From the NCBI GenBank assembly GCA_963971285.1, contig OZ020244.1, positions 9,238,001 through 9,302,000 of the forward strand: a stretch of 64,000 nucleotides of DNA, given 5' to 3'. The notes under the pieces were generated by a model. It made no database searches. It saw only the letters and a list, made by a program, of their open reading frames with translations, and had not been told where the DNA came from. Positions 44,756 to 56,089 of this stretch are shown piece after piece (the first letter of the stretch is position 1; every line of letters starts with the position of its first letter). The DNA is from Astropecten irregularis. Lineage: Eukaryota; Echinodermata; Asteroidea; Paxillosida; Astropectinidae. The position numbers and the translations under genes are program-made.

Positions 44756-45115
44756 TAAAGGTACAATACAGGATTGGTAACATTCCCAAACAGAAATGTT
44801 CACAGACATAAATTTCAGGGTATAAAAATGGTGCTGGTAGAAACATACTATTCAAATATTTCCGCCTGAAATGGAATATTTATCCAGAAATTGGTAAAAC
44901 GAAGACCGAAAAAAGTTTTGATATCGGGGTAAGATCGAAATAATTTTGTATGTAGTAAGACAAATTGAGTTGGTTTTTCACTATTTTCTCGGGACTCAGA
45001 TGTCTGATTGAGCTCAAATTTTGACAGATATATTATTTCATGTACATGTTTGATCAGACAAAGTGTGGATACTGTTCTGTGACCTTTACACCAATCATAT
45101 ATTATATCTTTAAGT
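44756..45115 (+). repeat. Interspersed repeat family R1, copy 4, inside the Harbinger element
   Basis: Begins AGGTACAATACAGGATTGG and follows the same order as copy 3 to CACCAATCATATATTATATC. It lies between the transposase gene and the last exon of the Myb-like gene. Confidence 0.75.
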
Positions 45116-45186
45116 TTTTATTCTTCTACGATTATGACCTTTGTTGCCAGGACAGCAATGTCCATTTGTACCTTTTGCTGTTGCAA

Positions 45187-47042
45187 TTAAAGTAGTTGTG
45201 TCTCTTCTTTGAGTTTGTCTTCCTCCAACTGCATTTTATAAATTTTCGCTTTAGCAAGGGAAATCCCCCACCTCAGATACTCATCATACAGGCCACTGCT
45301 TTGACATCTTTTAGTACTAGTCTTGGCACGTGTTGGTGTGTTTGTCTCTGTGGAACTACCTGGTATGCCTGGAGGCCGTGCTGCTGCAGATTCCTCATTT
45401 GCCTCAGAATCTTCCTGGCTTTCACCGAAGATGGCAGTGTCTGCTCTCTTACCTAAATAAAAACATCAAACATCTATGTGTTACCTACATTTTTATACAA
45501 ACTCTTTGCTCACAGAAGTTCAAGTTTAGGATAAGGCTAATTATTTCTGATTGATATACTATTCTTGTTGATGACTTAATTGCAGGAATTTCTGTACAGT
45601 CTGAAATCAATTTGATGGTCACAGAAACTGTATGTCAATACTGCTGATACTGTTGAATTTTCCAAGTGGTCGTAGAAGTGTTGGATGATGGGATGCAGAT
45701 GGTTTTCTATATAGGCCTTTACAACTTTAAAGTACCAGATTATTACAAGCCAGCAATCAAATGACAATTGATTTATGCGGGCACAATATGAAAGAAATAA
45801 TGAATGTTTCGCATTCGTACGGAATGGTAAAAATAATTTCATGAGCTGACAGAGGCTTCACTGTCACCTTATGAAATTATTTTTACCATTCTATGAATGC
45901 GAAACATTCATTATTTGTATAATGTCTACTCACCCCTATCAACTCCATCAAGACCTGTTTCAATCCCTGATGAGATTCCACAGAACAGCTCACTCTCTGT
46001 ACCTCCGAAAATCTCAGACACGAGACGAGAGGACTCCGGCAATGTTGAAGGTGGCGCCCCACCAGTAGGTGGATTCTTAATCTAGTGAAAAACAAAATAA
46101 AAATCCCACCCAACTATAAACTTCAATCAAGCACAAATAATACTTAGCATTTCCTGTGGGTTTTAAATGATGTCCAATTAGACCTTATGATGTGTAGACC
46201 TTTTTAATAAATCATTTATTTGGAATCTGCAGTTCTGCACCAAAATAGATTGAATCAGGAAACCAGTCTTCATGAAGGCCCTAATCTCTTTCAATTTTGT
46301 TTTTAATTTAGGTGCATCAAACGCCAGACGGATATGGTATAGGCTTAGGCCATGTTATGTGGCGCCGTAGGTCCATACAAATATGACTTGTCAATGCCTC
46401 CATCAAGTGTTCCTTTAATTCCAACAAATACTGCATTACCCATGTGCGCTGCATGCTGTAGATGTCTGAATTATATAATCTGTAACCTATGGAAGCTCTA
46501 GGCTAGTGAATCGAAGTCTGTGATCGGCCTAGTATAAAGTACTACTAGTAGGGCCTTAATATCAATTCATGTAGGCCTAGGTCCTATCCCCACAAAAAAT
46601 TACAAACACACAGATCTAACATGTCACATGAGACGAGTACTAACTAAGTATGAGTACATGTTTCCGGTAATCCGATGGTTTTTATTTAATGGAGGCTGGT
46701 AAATTTTGATAAATGTTGATTACTTAATCAATGTTACCTTCCCAACATCTTTTTTCGTATAGCCACAAGATTCTTCCATTTCTTCTTCACTTCTTCTCGG
46801 TTTCTTACAACTGCGGGATTTATGGCATTAACCGCCGTCGTGATTTCGTCCCACGCTGCCCGCTTTTCCTGTAGCGTAACTGCATTAGTCAGTTGTGATT
46901 GTAGTTTGTCTTGATTCACTGAGTAGCCCTCAATTAGTGCCAGCTTTTCTGCCTCGGTGAAGGCTGGGCGGCGAGGTTTCGAAGAGATTTTTCCCCTTTT
47001 GTTTTCCGAACTTTCCATTTCTAAGTGGAAGCCGTTCAGCAA
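45187..47042 (-). CDS. Harbinger Myb/SANT-like DNA-binding protein, three exons
   Basis: Exon 1 (47042-46738) encodes RRPAFTEAEKLALIEGYSVN, VVRNREEVKKKWKNLVAIRK: a trihelix Myb-like domain of the sort carried by Harbinger elements. Exon 2 (46081-45934) reads NPPTGGAPPSTLPESSRLVS and GISSGIETGLDGVD, the usual linker. Exon 3 (45452-45187) has the C-terminal KAKIYKMQLEEDKLKEETQL coiled-coil-like tail and a TAA. Splice sites are GT/AG. The phase between exons 1 and 2 does not match exactly (2 versus 0), so either a small indel has occurred or the junction is misread. Its role is to bind the element ends and bring the transposase to the nucleus. Confidence 0.65.
45793..45916. repeat. Long perfect-like hairpin inside the Harbinger Myb gene intron
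   Basis: Arms of about 47 bp (AATAATGAATGTTTCGCATTC ... at 45793-45842 and its inverse at 45870-45916) flank a 27-base loop. It sits just beyond the exon 2 donor. It may be a small MITE or a regulatory hairpin. Confidence 0.7.
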
Positions 47043-47333
47043 ATTATGTGCACTATGTAGAAGTCCGTAATCACGTAAAGCATGCAGTATTAATACGGTT
47101 AACCGGCCACAGACTGCACACTGTACGTGGAAATTTTTCGGTAACTATGGGCTAACAAATGTTTGTTCGTGAATCATTACTCCACAACGGACTAAAACAA
47201 GACTGGCTTATTGCAATGGGCTAACTTCGTGGTCTTACTCAAGACCGGCTAAGAGAAAAGTCGGCTTTAGTCTATATCCTTAAGCCCACCATTTAAGACC
47301 GTTTTATTGCAATCCGCCCCTGATCTCTTGCAG

Positions 47334-47795
47334 ACTTCATCATCATCAGGACTGCCATGTCAGGACTGCCATGGCAATGTTTATTGCAGTCATCCTGATC
47401 CAGCATACAGAGTCTCAGTCAGGAGCGCAGCTCTTCAGCGCTGGTGGGGCCAGTATCTCTCTTGAGCTGGTCCACTACGATGTCAGACTCAGTGTCCAGT
47501 GAACTTCAGATGTCACTGCGGTCACTTGCTGATCTTCTGTGATACTCATGATATGCCCAAGACCGACATTCATCATGTGACTAAACCACAAGACATCTAT
47601 TTTCTGTACCCAGCATATGGGGGTAGTGCATATAGCAACCATACAGCGACTTACAGTAGTATCGACTCCACCGTTGACACGAACAGTGACCTGTTGAGCC
47701 AGTTGCTCAGGGCAGGACATCCACACACAGACCACGCTTGTCCTTGTCCAAGGTACTTGAATTGGGGCAGAGCTTCACAAGTTCCCCCAGTATAA
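47334..47795 (+). CDS. Candidate Cys/His-rich last exon inside the 16.2-kb element
   Basis: Follows the acceptor CTCTTGCAG. One frame gives TSSSSGLPCQDCHGNVYCSH, then ALQRWWGQYLS, an in-frame TGA, then AGPLRCQTQCPVNFRCHCGH, LLIFCDTHDMPKTDIHHV and a polar tail ending at 47795. The pattern C-x2-C-x5-C-x-H and C-x3-C-x5-C-x-C-x5/6-C-x2-H looks like zinc ribbons. A partial copy of CTCTTCAGCGCTGGTG-x-GGCCAGTAT recurs at 50621-50645. I cannot name the family; cysteine clusters beside transposases (the CxC type of KDZ elements) are one comparison worth testing. AATAAA follows at about 47800. Confidence 0.4.
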
Positions 47796-50700
47796 CAATA
47801 AATCAGTTGTACTCTTGAATTTCAATGACAGATATGACAAGATTTCACTTGTACACATTTAGTTTGTTCCTGTGTTTTATAATGTCTTGAATGTAATTAT
47901 CATGTTGTCTGTACTGCTGTTTACCTGAGATATAATAAATTAAATGAAATGAAAAATGTGAAGCAGATACCTCGTTCAGTAGCTGCTGAGCCTGCCCTAT
48001 GTGAACTCTTCATTTGAATCAACCAAACTAGACAGGCAGATCGAGTTACATGAATGTGATTGACAATTTCTTTCTTATGAGAACTGTTACTTATTATACA
48101 CAATATCAAGGTGATGGGGAAATGTTATTAAATGTTGTTATACTATGAGAGTAGAATGCTCTCAATATGAACATTATATCAATTTGAAAGCCATTGGTTT
48201 GGAGGATATTTAGAAAAAGGAAGGTATTTTGTGCATGACCCTGGAATGGCCCCCTAATGGTCGATCTAGGGCAGTTATATTTATACCTTTTTGTTTTGAC
48301 TTTCAAAACATATATGAAAGTAAGACCCAGGTGGCAACCCATCCCCCTTCCCCCCAGGTCTGAGGATCGCATCTGTCTATGACACTGCTTACCAAACTCC
48401 TAATTAGCAGTTTTCTTTTGACTGCCAAATACCTCTGTTAAGGAAGTTAACATTTTCCTTCTTATTCTGATTTTGATGGCAACCACAATATGAAGATTAT
48501 AGAACACATAATAATGTTCATGTGTACTACATGTCTACTTATTTTTGTGAAACAATAGATCTGTGGATGACAACAGCTAAATTGTATTAATGGGCAGTAG
48601 CTGCACTATACATTATATCTTTCATCATTGTTTTCACTTCAGCAGGTCTTGATACAACCCTGCTGAGTATGTATTGGCCTGAATTTGACAGAAATTCATC
48701 CATATGCAAGATGTAAGAGTATGGACTGTTCCAGCTTTGCTCGTAAGCCCCGCCCACATGTGTGTTTTACATACCACTGGTGAGTGGTGACTTAGTTTGA
48801 CTGAGGCTTTTGTGGTCACCTGATTAAAATGTGTTTTCCAATTGGTCAATGCGTACAAATTGATTGACAGGCCGGAAGGGTCCATTAATTGATAACATTC
48901 ATATTGCTGTTCAAAAATTAACTTACAATCTAAATGATTGAAAATGCGTGTAGGCCTTTTTGGATTCTAGTGTAGAATAACTCTGATAATTTCGTCTTTA
49001 ACTAAGGCTTGTGGTCATGAATCAAGATTTAATCATTAATGTCGTGGCCATCATTCAACATCATGCAGTCTTAAAGTTGAATTTAAAAGTATTTTGTTAT
49101 ATTATGGTATTACGGAACTATACTGGTACATGTATTGAATAAGGAACAATAAAGTTATTTCGGATTTAAACCAGAACATGTATGGTATATGTTTGTGGGT
49201 TTATTTCGCACTCTTTTGGACGGTTGCCCCATTTCGAATTTGAAAATTGGAAATGGGATGGAATTTACATAATTTCATGTCCTACCACACCGACACTCCT
49301 GTCAGATTTGTTACCTTAATCTCTTCGCCACGCACAACTTTCCAATGTAAGCAACTCCAAACCAGGTGAGGTTAAAACGAATAAACTCACTCCCGCGGCC
49401 TTCAATCCCCGCCTTGTCTACTTTTGTGGTAATTACATGTATTATAACCATTGTTTTATTCAATAACAACAATTTATAAGTATCACTGAAAATCTCCAGA
49501 GGTATGGGTATGACTAGTTTTTCGTATCGTAGACCTGCAAAACTTAACCCCAACCCTGCACGCGGTGAGCTGACTGCGGTGGCTTGGAGAAACTGCTGTA
49601 CTCATACGAAATAAAAAGAAGACTGATTCTTTCGTGTTATGCAGCATTTCCGGTTGTTAATTTGACACCCTTTAATTAAAGTAATCAAATTTGTTTATTG
49701 TTGATATTACAGTTGAATAATATCATCTCACAATCGTAACAATAAAGCGCATAAAATAGGCCTATAATCTCGAGCAGTCGAAAAGCAACATTCCTTGCTG
49801 CGGAAAAATGAGAACCACACCTTACATAAACGCGCCGCGGTTATTCACTGAAAAATTGAAAGGAACCTAAAAATAAAAAAAAAAATTTCCATCCTTTCCC
49901 CACTGAAATAGTCACTTTGATAAACTGATAGTATGAATTGCACGTTTTGAGCACTTTTTTACGTGCGAAAATATTTTAATTTCATTTAAATCGATTAAAA
50001 AAATCACGGGAGCAATTATATGTAAATTAGGTCATGCGAGAGGGCGCTAGCATATAGCATCCTTTGGGAATTTTTTCAAGATCTTGTGATTTGAGGGAAA
50101 TTTATGTACGCGGCTGTACGTTGCACATGCGCAGCAATGTACATGTATTCCACTGGGGGCCGCAGAGTAATTGCCGTTGCCTTGTTAACTCTTGAAAATT
50201 TTACTCAAGAGTTGTGCGTCTTGATAATTCTTAGGAATTCTAGGGGCTGTTATGGGAAATAGGTGAAAAACACTAGCCTTTTACAGGTTTTTTCTTAACA
50301 AAGACTAACTTGCATGATTATTTGCAAATACGGCAGAAACTATGACACAGTACACCGTTTTTTTTAGCAGGCTCAAGAAAATCCGTTGCTTTGTTTATTA
50401 GTTTTAGTTACATTTGTACTATTTACAGAAATTTCATTCTAAAAAAATTATAAATGCAGACATTTCCCCCAACATGATTTCAGTTGACAACCACCCCAGT
50501 TGATTTTGTTTGGAGCATAAATTAATGCAGTAGGCAAATTTAACTTGACTTGCACAAAGTCCCATGGTATTAGAACACAAATCCCTATAATTATTCATTA
50601 TTATCTCGAGAATGTTACTCTTCAGCGCTGGTGAGGCCAGTATGATGTATCCATTTATTTAGGGAGATATTATGCATTCTAAAACTAAATGACAACTAGA

Positions 50701-51419
50701 TGCTTGAAATAATTTTACAAATTGTGCAGTGCAGTGTCCTAACATCTCGAGTACAATCTGAGTGAGAGTCCTTTTAGGAATTTCAACAAGTGTTACAGGT
50801 GGCGAATCCGAGTCCTCCAGCACTGATAATGTGTAATTTAGTATAATATTAATGTATTAATTAATAAAAGAATGTAATCCGTGTACACATAAATTGAAAG
50901 AATTTTTTTTTCAACTCTTTATTTCTTCATGACAACCTGCAGTGTAACAGAGCTCATTTTAACCCATATAGTGGCACATGGGGAAGTCCACATGTAAAAA
51001 TTAATTAAAAAAATTAAAATAATTAAAATAAGCCAAAAAATTATAATTTAAAAGCAAAACGTGTAGTCAAACTGTACATCCCAGATAATATTTTTTCTTC
51101 CACTTCATGATAAATTGATAGAAAAATGTAAAAGGCATCAGAGATAATTTACGTTAAATTTGCTTCCTAAAGTATAATATGTCTCAATTGTATTGTGCAA
51201 AACTCTGCCTGCATGCAGAGGGTATATTTTTGAGGAAAATAATTTTTATAAAAATGTATAAAATAACACTTACATAAATATTTTTTCTTTTCCATTGTTT
51301 ATATAAACTGTCTATCAGCTGCATGAACTTACATGTTCTTCAATATGTTGAAATACTCAACCATACAATAATGATTTACCTCAATGAATTATGTTCACAG
51401 TGCTGACTACAATATTATC
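47796..51419. other. Non-coding part of the 16.2-kb element
   Basis: No convincing exon in either strand. Possible poly(A) signals occur near 47800 and 49147 (AATAAAG). The block at 50020-50160 (GTCATGCGAGAGGGCGCTAG, CACATGCGCAGCAATG) is GC-richer and promoter-like but has no attached gene. 50621-50645 is the short duplicate of the Cys-rich exon. Confidence 0.35.
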
Positions 51420-51720
51420 CAACACTGTTTCTGGTTAAATGTGTAATACATGATTAGTAAAGGTCACAGAACAGTACTCACACTTTGTCTGATCCAGTAA
51501 GTACATGAAATAATAAATCTGTCAAAATTTGAGCTCAATCGGACATCGAGTCACGAGAAAATAGCGAAAACCCGACTCATTTTTCTTATGAAACAAAGAA
51601 TGGTTTGATCTTACCAAGAGATCGAAACTGCTTTTGGCATTTGTTTGATTGATTTCTGGATAAATACACCATTTCGAGCGGAACATCCTGTTTGGAAAAG
51701 TTACCAGTACTGTACTTTTA
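51420..51720 (-). repeat. Interspersed repeat family R1, copy 5
   Basis: Reverse complement of the R1 pattern: on the plus strand TAAAGGTCACAGAACAGTAC, GAGCTCAATCGGACATCGAG and TTTCTGGATAAATACACCAT. Confidence 0.75.
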
Positions 51721-53678
51721 ACGGTTAAGCACAAATGAATGTCAACAAAAGTGAGTGTCATCCACAATTATCAGGGCTAATTTTATTCATACAGTATCAA
51801 AGAAAGGAATGTTAATTTTATGGGAGAATTCACACACTGTCACTAACAACAGAAAGGTCACGGTCACAGGTATCCTCATCTTCAGTAACCAGCCATCTTC
51901 TTGCTTAAAGCACTGTACCTGTGGAAATAAGAAATATGGAGAAAAATTAGGGTATGACATTAACAAACAGCGATTCTTAACTGTCATCACAGCTTTAAAG
52001 GACAAGCTGGCGAGCCTTGTGTACATGGTCGCATGTACATGTTTCACGGAACTGAGGCAGCACAAAAAAAGGGATGATATCTACTGGCTTTTTCTCATAA
52101 TAAAACATGACCACGGAACTAGTGGGTTGGGGAATCATGACAGTGTCAACTGCCACCAAGTTTATGAATTACACAATCATTTAAGTTATAAATTCTGTTA
52201 TCTTGTGTTCACTCATGGAATATGGGTGAACACAGCACCGTAGTACCGTACCAAGTATGTATGCGGAATTGCAGGTTGTGCATTTTTTCAATGCCTTGTT
52301 GGATGGAAAGCATGATCATAATCAGAGCAATACACAGCTAGCTGAGCACTGACCAATTAGAATAAAATATTCTTACTTGTATTCACCATATTTTGAAGAC
52401 CACTTTCCAAGACTTTGATTCCACAGTTAACAGGAATCTCAAGTTCTCAACCACTGCACCTATAAAAAAATGATGAAAACAAGACAAGCATGAAAAACAT
52501 GTTAAAGAATGTAATACATTAATTCAAATAAGTCATCTTGGTCAATTACAACACAAATGATAAATTTCAGTTAGTCTAAACATACTAAATGTATGTGCAC
52601 GGTGTACATGGTTGGGAGATCTAAGCCCTAATTCTGGTGGGAACACTTAAAAATCACCTACATGTATTCCCAAAAGAGTTCTAAAACTCTTCATGTTCTC
52701 AGCATTTCTAACAAGTACATGTATCTGGAATGTTGTACTTAATCTGCTGTAACCAAGAAAAGCATGTCAGCCATTCAGTGCAAGTTCACCATTATGTACC
52801 AATGCACTAATGAAATTTCCGGTATGCAGTCTATGATTCATATAATATCTGACCCCCCCCCCCCGCCAAAAATGTCCCTCAACAGCCATGCATAAAACAA
52901 TATCTGTATACATGTACCTTTCCAAACATTTAGGATGTAATTCTCTGATCTTTCTTAAGGAACAAGGTTCTATTGTGAAAACTTAAAAGTACAATTTGAT
53001 ATTGGAAACATTTGTTTAATACTAAAAACTATTCCACATAGTCCCGTACTACACGGTATTACTGTAAGTGATACCATGGAGGAAGGATGAGACCATGCAG
53101 AAAGCAAAGTACATGCACATGTACTATGACTGTGAACCCTTTGTCCAACATGGGAAAATGGACCCAAGGGTTAATACGAGGTGGTCTAATTAATCATTCA
53201 GTGCCAGGGAATACTACTTCATGTACTGGTCACCAGCACAGAAAGAAATGACACTGAACATATTGAAGGTATCGGGATTTCCCCGTTTGAACAATGTAGG
53301 GTTACTAATTAGGACCGTCCCATTGCAACTATAGTCTCCATGATTACTCACTGCTGAATGTGGAGGAAGTGAGAAGGGGTCTAGCACTGTAGTAGACAGG
53401 GTGTAGTATTGTAAGACGATGCCGGATGAAGCACATGGAAGGGATCAGTCTGTGGTTGAAGTTAAGCTGCAGCATCTCCATGAAAATTTACTCACTGATG
53501 AATCTGGAGGAAGTGAGAAGGGATCTTGCACTGTAAGGTTCGACCATTAGCAATGTAGTACATCAAGTATCTGGAGCCAATTATATTTGCATTTTTATTA
53601 CTCCTTATTAACAATTCTGATGATCTGGATATTCTCTTGGTCGCACATCCCACCTTTTGTGTAATGTGAGGTCACTGA
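51721..53678. other. Non-coding part of the 16.2-kb element with one direct repeat
   Basis: A block of about 48 bp (ACTCACTGCTGAATGTGGAG / ACTCACTGATGAATCTGGAG, then GAAGTGAGAAGGG) is repeated at about 53347 and 53490. An open frame of 162 codons at 51755-52243 has no recognisable motif and no splice context. Minus-strand TTATTTCCACAG near 51917 could be an acceptor. Confidence 0.35.
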
Positions 53679-53860
53679 GCTGTTTGACAAAATGGCTGGA
53701 GCGAAAACAGTCACGCCTAACACAATGCGTTGGAATATTGTGCCTACACTGAAATTCTCATGGTAGGCAATACGTCACTTCCCGCGGTGTAAGCTTGCAC
53801 ACTCCAGTGTATTGTGTTATTATGCACAATTGTTTCACTCCAGCCACATTGTCAAGCGGT
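53679..53860. mobile_element. Small TIR element (MITE)
   Basis: Imperfect inverted arms: GTTTGACAAAATGGCTGGAG ... CTAACACAATG on the left and CATTGTGTTATTATGC ... CTCCAGCCACATTGTCAAGC-type sequence on the right. About 180 bp; no sure target duplication. Confidence 0.5.
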
Positions 53861-54849
53861 TCACCGGTATCTGTATGAGTCGACCAGCAGTCCTGGTCAT
53901 GCCAGGTTCTGGATCTAGGCTAACGTGACATGGGATAGCATTTTAAAATGTTGTAGGCCTAATATCACTCATATTTCATCCAAAAAAAGCCGCAGCAGGT
54001 TAGGGCATTTTTGTAAATTCTTAGCCCACACTGCCCCTCTGGTTATAGTCTGGTAACCGGTTTCTACAGTAAAGTAACTCGCCTTAAAATGTACGACTTC
54101 ATGCATCTGTTGGGTTTGGGTACGAGGCTAACCATGGAGCTGAGTAGACTATTTTTTATTAAATGTATACGAATGCCAGGAATCTCGGGTCCAGCCCAGG
54201 CTCTGGCTCAATTTAGTGAATCCGTTCTAAAATAAAAAGGTATAAAAATAGAGGCTTTGGCTGCAGTTCGGAAGTAGGGCCTTGTATTAGGCCTACTAGT
54301 ACTACTAGTTACTAGTTCTAGTACTAGGCCTAGCCCTCGATAGTACATTATATACAAGTAAATAGTAGTACTGTAGGCCCCTACGTTATCTAAGAAGTAG
54401 GAAGGCCTACCGTAGTAGGGCTAGTACTTGACTAGTACTTAGTAGTACTAGTAGTAGGCCTAACTGTTAGTACTCAGTACTGCCTAGCATGCTTAGTAAC
54501 GTTACTACTAACGTTACTAGTACACTAGACACAGGGACCTAAGGCGCTAGTACTACTACTAGTGAGCTGAGCTAAAGCCGTTTTGGAAGGGATAAGCCTA
54601 ACAGGGTTTGGTTTCAGCATTAAAAATGGAAATGCACAACCTATATTTTTAGCATATGGATTACAGAGGCGAAGCTGGAGCATGAGCCAGAGGCGAGGTT
54701 TAGAAAAGGGCCCTAGCATGCATTCCCCAGGCTAGTTTAGTCAGCAACGGAAATATATTTTCACGAAATAGATGAAACACATGACAAAGGCCTAGTAATT
54801 AGTATAATTCAAACCCCAATCCCGGCCTCCAAACAACAAATCAAAATAA
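53861..54849. other. Subterminal non-coding region of the 16.2-kb element
   Basis: Rich in ACTAGTACTAC and TAGGCCT words. A block at about 54043-54125 (TTTCTACAGTAAAGTAACTC) resembles 40450-40520 near the left end (TTCTACAGTAAACTAACTC) in the same orientation, so the two subterminal regions share more than the inverted arms. Confidence 0.4.
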
Positions 54850-55258
54850 CCCAAATATTTCACATTTACACGCCAACACAGTTATATTTTGGAAATAACT
54901 TACCATTTAATCGATCAATAATGATCAAGAGTCGTAGAAAGCCTTACAAAATCTCTGTTTTCAACATAAAAATGGACACGACCGGAATACATTTTTACAT
55001 ACAAATTGCATTGGCGCATTGTTGCATGCAGGCTAGGCAGCGGCCAGGGATCCACGAAGTATTAATTGCGCATGCTCACTCTCTGTCCAAAGCAACCCAC
55101 AGATTGCATAGGACTGAATGGAGATTACCCTCAGTATCAGTAGTTGCTAACACTGATCTTAACCCAGATTATACAGATTGTAATCTATGTCGGTAAGACT
55201 AATGCGAAATGTGTCCCTTTTGACAGTAGTTACTGACACAGTTTGTGAGTATCGGGTG
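54850..55258 (-). repeat. Right terminal inverted repeat of the 16.2-kb element
   Basis: Reverse complement matches the left arm from CACCCGATACTC through ACTGATACTGAGGGTAAT and GGATCCCTGGCCGCTGCCTA to CCAAAATATAACTG. It lacks the MITE present in the left arm, which dates that MITE as a later insertion. Confidence 0.85.
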
Positions 55259-55265
55259 GAGAAAG

Positions 55266-56022
55266 GGATGATATGCAGTTTGCTGAAACTTTGAATAGGA
55301 TACGTGTCAGAACTAAGCAGGAAAAGTTATTGGATGAAGATGTAGCAATGTTACAATCACGGGAAACTGGAGAAGAGTGGGATGATGCTTTACATATATT
55401 TCCATGTAATAAACAGGTTGATGAATACAATAAGAAGATACTGTTTGCAAAGTGCAGTGATTATTTCTGTATTATAGCAAATGATTTTCAGAAAGAGTCC
55501 CATAAAAAGACAAGCCAAGAAAAAATACCCCCAAAATCAGTGCATACAACTTTGCCTGAATCATTGTGGCTAGGTACTGGTGCTAGAGTAATGCTGACAA
55601 GAAATCTTGATGTTTCTGAAGGACTTGTTAATGGAGTACTTGGAACTGTGTGTGAAATCATTCTGTCACATGATGAATCTACCCCTGAATACATACATAT
55701 TGTATTTGATAGCAAAAATGTAGGATCCAAAGTGAAAAGGAAAAGTGCAACAAATGATGGATTTATTAGAATTCAGAGGGAAGAAGAACATATAAGCAAA
55801 GAGTGGATAAGGCGACAATTTCCATTGAAATTAGCTTGGGCCTGTACAGTACATAAAGTACAAGGAGTGACTACAGACAGAGCAGTTGTGTCTCTTGAAC
55901 GTACATTTTCAGCAGGTCAAGCATATGTTGCACTAAGTAGGGTAACATCTCTAAATGGACTAGTGTTTGAAGGGTTAAATGAAAATGTGTTTATTGCAAT
56001 AAAGCAGTCAAGGATTCATTGA
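55266..56022 (+). pseudogene. Helentron helicase, C-terminal half
   Basis: Continues the helicase after the insertion: RDDMQFAETLNRIRVRTKQE, then SLWLGTGARVMLTRNLDVSE, LKLAWACTVHKVQGVTTDRA (motif V region) and GQAYVALSRVTSLNGLVFEG (motif VI). The stop at 56022 follows KQSRIH. This half is undamaged over about 250 codons. Confidence 0.8.
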
Positions 56023-56089
56023 GTAATATGATGGAATATATTGAAGAACCTTATGTTAAAGAACACTACCATCAAATGGCACTGTAACT

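Larger units (their letters stand above)
42510..47319. mobile_element. PIF/Harbinger transposon with both genes, nested in the 16.2-kb element
   Basis: The ends GGGTGGATTGCAATAAGC and the inverse of GGGCGGATTGCAATAAAAC, with CTG duplicated at 42507-42509 and 47320-47322. The transposase gene is on the plus strand and a Myb/SANT-like gene on the minus strand, converging, the standard two-gene Harbinger layout. The right border lies 11 bp before a CTCTTGCAG acceptor of the older gene. The transposase is frameshifted, so this copy is not autonomous now. Confidence 0.85.
39032..55258. mobile_element. 16.2-kb TIR element of unrecognised type, 7-bp TSD
   Basis: The ends are CACCCGATACTCACAAACT and its inverse, exactly abutting the duplicated GAGAAAG (39025-39031 and 55259-55265). 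Inverted homology continues for about 400 bp with roughly 15 mismatches by eye once a later MITE is removed from the left arm, and more loosely to about 39808 / 54765. The duplication shows that all 16,227 bp moved as one unit. Inside are candidate exons of a Cys/His-rich gene, a Harbinger transposon, MITEs and repeat R1 copies. No known transposase that would act on these ends is recognised. TSDs of 7 bp are reported for some P- and Dada-like elements, but no such protein is seen. Confidence 0.85.

Noticed and set aside
47334-47795. Assigning the 16-kb element to KDZ (Zisupton-type) transposons from its cysteine cluster
   Set aside because: Spacing is suggestive only; no KDZ catalytic core is visible, and the duplication is 7 bp.
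51755-52243. 162-codon plus-strand ORF in the 16-kb element
   Set aside because: No recognisable domain and no splice signals; it lies just after an R1 repeat in AT-rich DNA and is probably chance.
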